64,000 bases of DNA from AP-15 sp963772965 (lineage in GTDB: Bacteria > Pseudomonadota > Alphaproteobacteria > ATCC43930 > CGMCC-115725): positions 1 to 64,000 of the forward strand of contig CAVYZU010000011.1 in assembly GCA_963772965.1 (NCBI GenBank), given 5' to 3'. Position 1 is the first letter of the stretch, and every line of letters begins with the position of its first letter. The notes beneath the pieces were generated by a model. It searched no databases. It saw only the letters and a list, made by a program, of their open reading frames with translations, and was not told the origin of the DNA. Made by a program: the position numbers and the translations under genes. Below, one piece after another: positions 63,054 to 64,000 of this stretch.

Positions 63054-63062
63054 AAGCCGGCG

Positions 63063-64000
63063 ATGAACGAAGCTGAGACCAGAGCCGAGCACATCGATCC
63101 CGCATTGGCGGCGGCGGGCTGGGGCGCGGTCGATGGCAGCCGCATCAGGCGTGAATATCCGATCACCTTGGGCCGCATCGAAGGCCACGGCCGGCGCGGG
63201 AGGGCGCTTACGGCCGATTACGTGCTGATCCATCGCAACCACAAACTCGCCGTTGTCGAGGCCAAGGCCTGGGACGAAGAGGTCGGCGAGGGCGTCGCGC
63301 AGGCTAAGAACTACGCGGGTAAACTCGCAATCCGTTTCACCTACTCGACCAACGGGCAGGGCATTTACGGCATCGACATGCAGAGTGGCGCGGAAGGCGC
63401 CGTGCCGCATTTCCCGACTCCGGATGAATTGTGGAAGCTGACCTTTGCCGAGGCCAATGCGTGGCGCGACCGCTTCGCGGCGGTGCCGTTCGAAGACCGA
63501 GGCGGATTCTTCCAAGGGCGCTACTACCAGGACATTGCGATCGACCGGGTATTGGAGGCAATCGCGGCCGGCAAGCAGCGCATCCTGCTGACCCTCGCAA
63601 CCGGCACCGGCAAGACCTTTATCGCTTTTCAGATCGCGTGGAAATTGTTTCACAGTCGCTGGAATTTGAGCCGCGTGCCGTCGCGCCGCCCGCGTATCCT
63701 GTTTCTTGCGGACCGCAACATCCTCGCCAATCAGGCCTACAACGCGTTTTCCGCCTTCCCCGAGGACGCGCTCGTGCGCATCGAACCCGACGAGATCCGC
63801 CGACGCGGTCGCGTGCCGAAAAACGGCAGCCTGTTTTTCACGATCTTCCAGACCTTTATGAGCGGACCGCCGCAGCGCCAGACCAACGATTACTCGGGCG
63901 ATAGCGCCCAGACACCCGCCATTCCCGCGAAAGCGGGAATCCAGGGGTCAACTGCACGTCGCTCTCCCTGGACCCCCGCTTCCGCGGGGGTGACGATGCA
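63063..64000 (+). CDS. hsdR: Type I restriction endonuclease subunit, 5' part
   Basis: The frame is open from ATG 63063 to the window end (312 codons); the rest lies outside. The N-terminal nuclease domain (DYVLIHRNHKLAVVEAKAWD, with the ExK of the PD-(D/E)xK site) precedes the SF2 translocase Walker A (LLTLATGTGKTFIAF) and RILFLADRNILANQAYNAF. Soon after IFQTFMSGPP the frame enters a REP-like palindrome at 63919-63995, translated as PAIPAKAGIQG and SPWTPASAGVT, not normal HsdR sequence. The gene is therefore probably interrupted. It starts 11 bases after the IS630 element. Confidence 0.88.
   Translation, partial: MNEAETRAEHIDPALAAAGWGAVDGSRIRREYPITLGRIEGHGRRGRALTADYVLIHRNHKLAVVEAKAWDEEVGEGVAQAKNYAGKLAIRFTYSTNGQGIYGIDMQSGAEGAVPHFPTPDELWKLTFAEANAWRDRFAAVPFEDRGGFFQGRYYQDIAIDRVLEAIAAGKQRILLTLATGTGKTFIAFQIAWKLFHSRWNLSRVPSRRPRILFLADRNILANQAYNAFSAFPEDALVRIEPDEIRRRGRVPKNGSLFFTIFQTFMSGPPQRQTNDYSGDSAQTPAIPAKAGIQGSTARRSPWTPASAGVTM
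63919..63995. repeat. REP-like palindrome within hsdR
   Basis: CCATTCCCGCGAAAGCGGGA and CCTGGACCCCCGCTTCCGCG form the arms, closely matching the intergenic copy at 30824-30898. It lies inside the hsdR reading frame and contributes no stop codon in that frame. Confidence 0.85.

Noticed and set aside
1..64000. tRNA, rRNA or prophage genes
   Set aside because: None could be recognised by eye; a tRNA could be missed without a search tool.

Overview
The window is GC-rich chromosomal DNA from an alphaproteobacterium, most likely Hyphomicrobiales or Rhodospirillales. This is inferred from gene content and layout: a ureABC-EFG operon, FmdB with the RPWMxxH tail, CrcB next to DUF190, PRC-barrel, CsbD and Hsp20 stress genes, and dispersed REP-like palindromes. 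No species can be named from the sequence. No phage genes, CRISPR array, tRNA or rRNA were recognised.

Layout. 1-2.1 kb: the 3' part of a tannase gene and a redoxin-2OG dioxygenase fusion gene, each broken by three single-base indels. 2.2-7.6 kb: a LigAB-type dioxygenase, a divergent Arg/Pro-rich protein, and a minus-strand operon (MBL hydrolase, branched-chain-type binding protein, VOC protein). 7.7-19.8 kb: a nitrogen-scavenging island with gamma-glutamyltransferase, ureD, glutamate carrier GltS, formamidase FmdA, an AmiS/UreI-type channel, FmdB, fluoride channel CrcB with DUF190, then ureA-B-C-E-F-G. Together these would import amide or urea, release ammonia from formamide, urea and glutathione, and export fluoride, a known urease inhibitor. 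19.9-23.3 kb: an unrecognised 1128-residue receptor-like membrane protein behind a perfect CRP-type box.

23.5-32.7 kb: CorA, Hsp20, ribosomal protein L31, a stress group (PRC-barrel, a 26-residue membrane peptide, CsbD), an AI-2E-family permease, a CPA2 antiporter, a methyltransferase and a DHA2 exporter. 32.8-35.2 kb: an HxlR regulator divergent from a VOC, PhnB-like, GST detoxification operon. 35.2-40.7 kb: remnants of a HicA-like toxin and of a TPP enzyme, a secreted phosphoesterase, a di-haem peroxidase and a full TPP enzyme. 40.8-50.4 kb: a translationally coupled MdtABC-type RND efflux operon with its outer-membrane factor; the second pump carries an unusual six-fold octapeptide repeat. 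50.4-56.4 kb: an MFS transporter, a Spy-like protein, a possible emfourin-like inhibitor beside a protealysin-like M4 protease lacking its third zinc ligand, and an orphan hydantoinase A.

56.4-64 kb is a defence and toxin-antitoxin island: a nucleotidyltransferase remnant, a MntA-HepT pair whose HEPN active site is replaced by a palindrome, a DJ-1/PfpI protein, DinJ-YafQ, and a type I restriction system (hsdM, frameshifted hsdS, an IS630 element, hsdR). hsdR itself runs into another REP palindrome at the window edge. Single-base indels recur through the window. They may be sequencing errors, so the broken frames should be treated as provisional.
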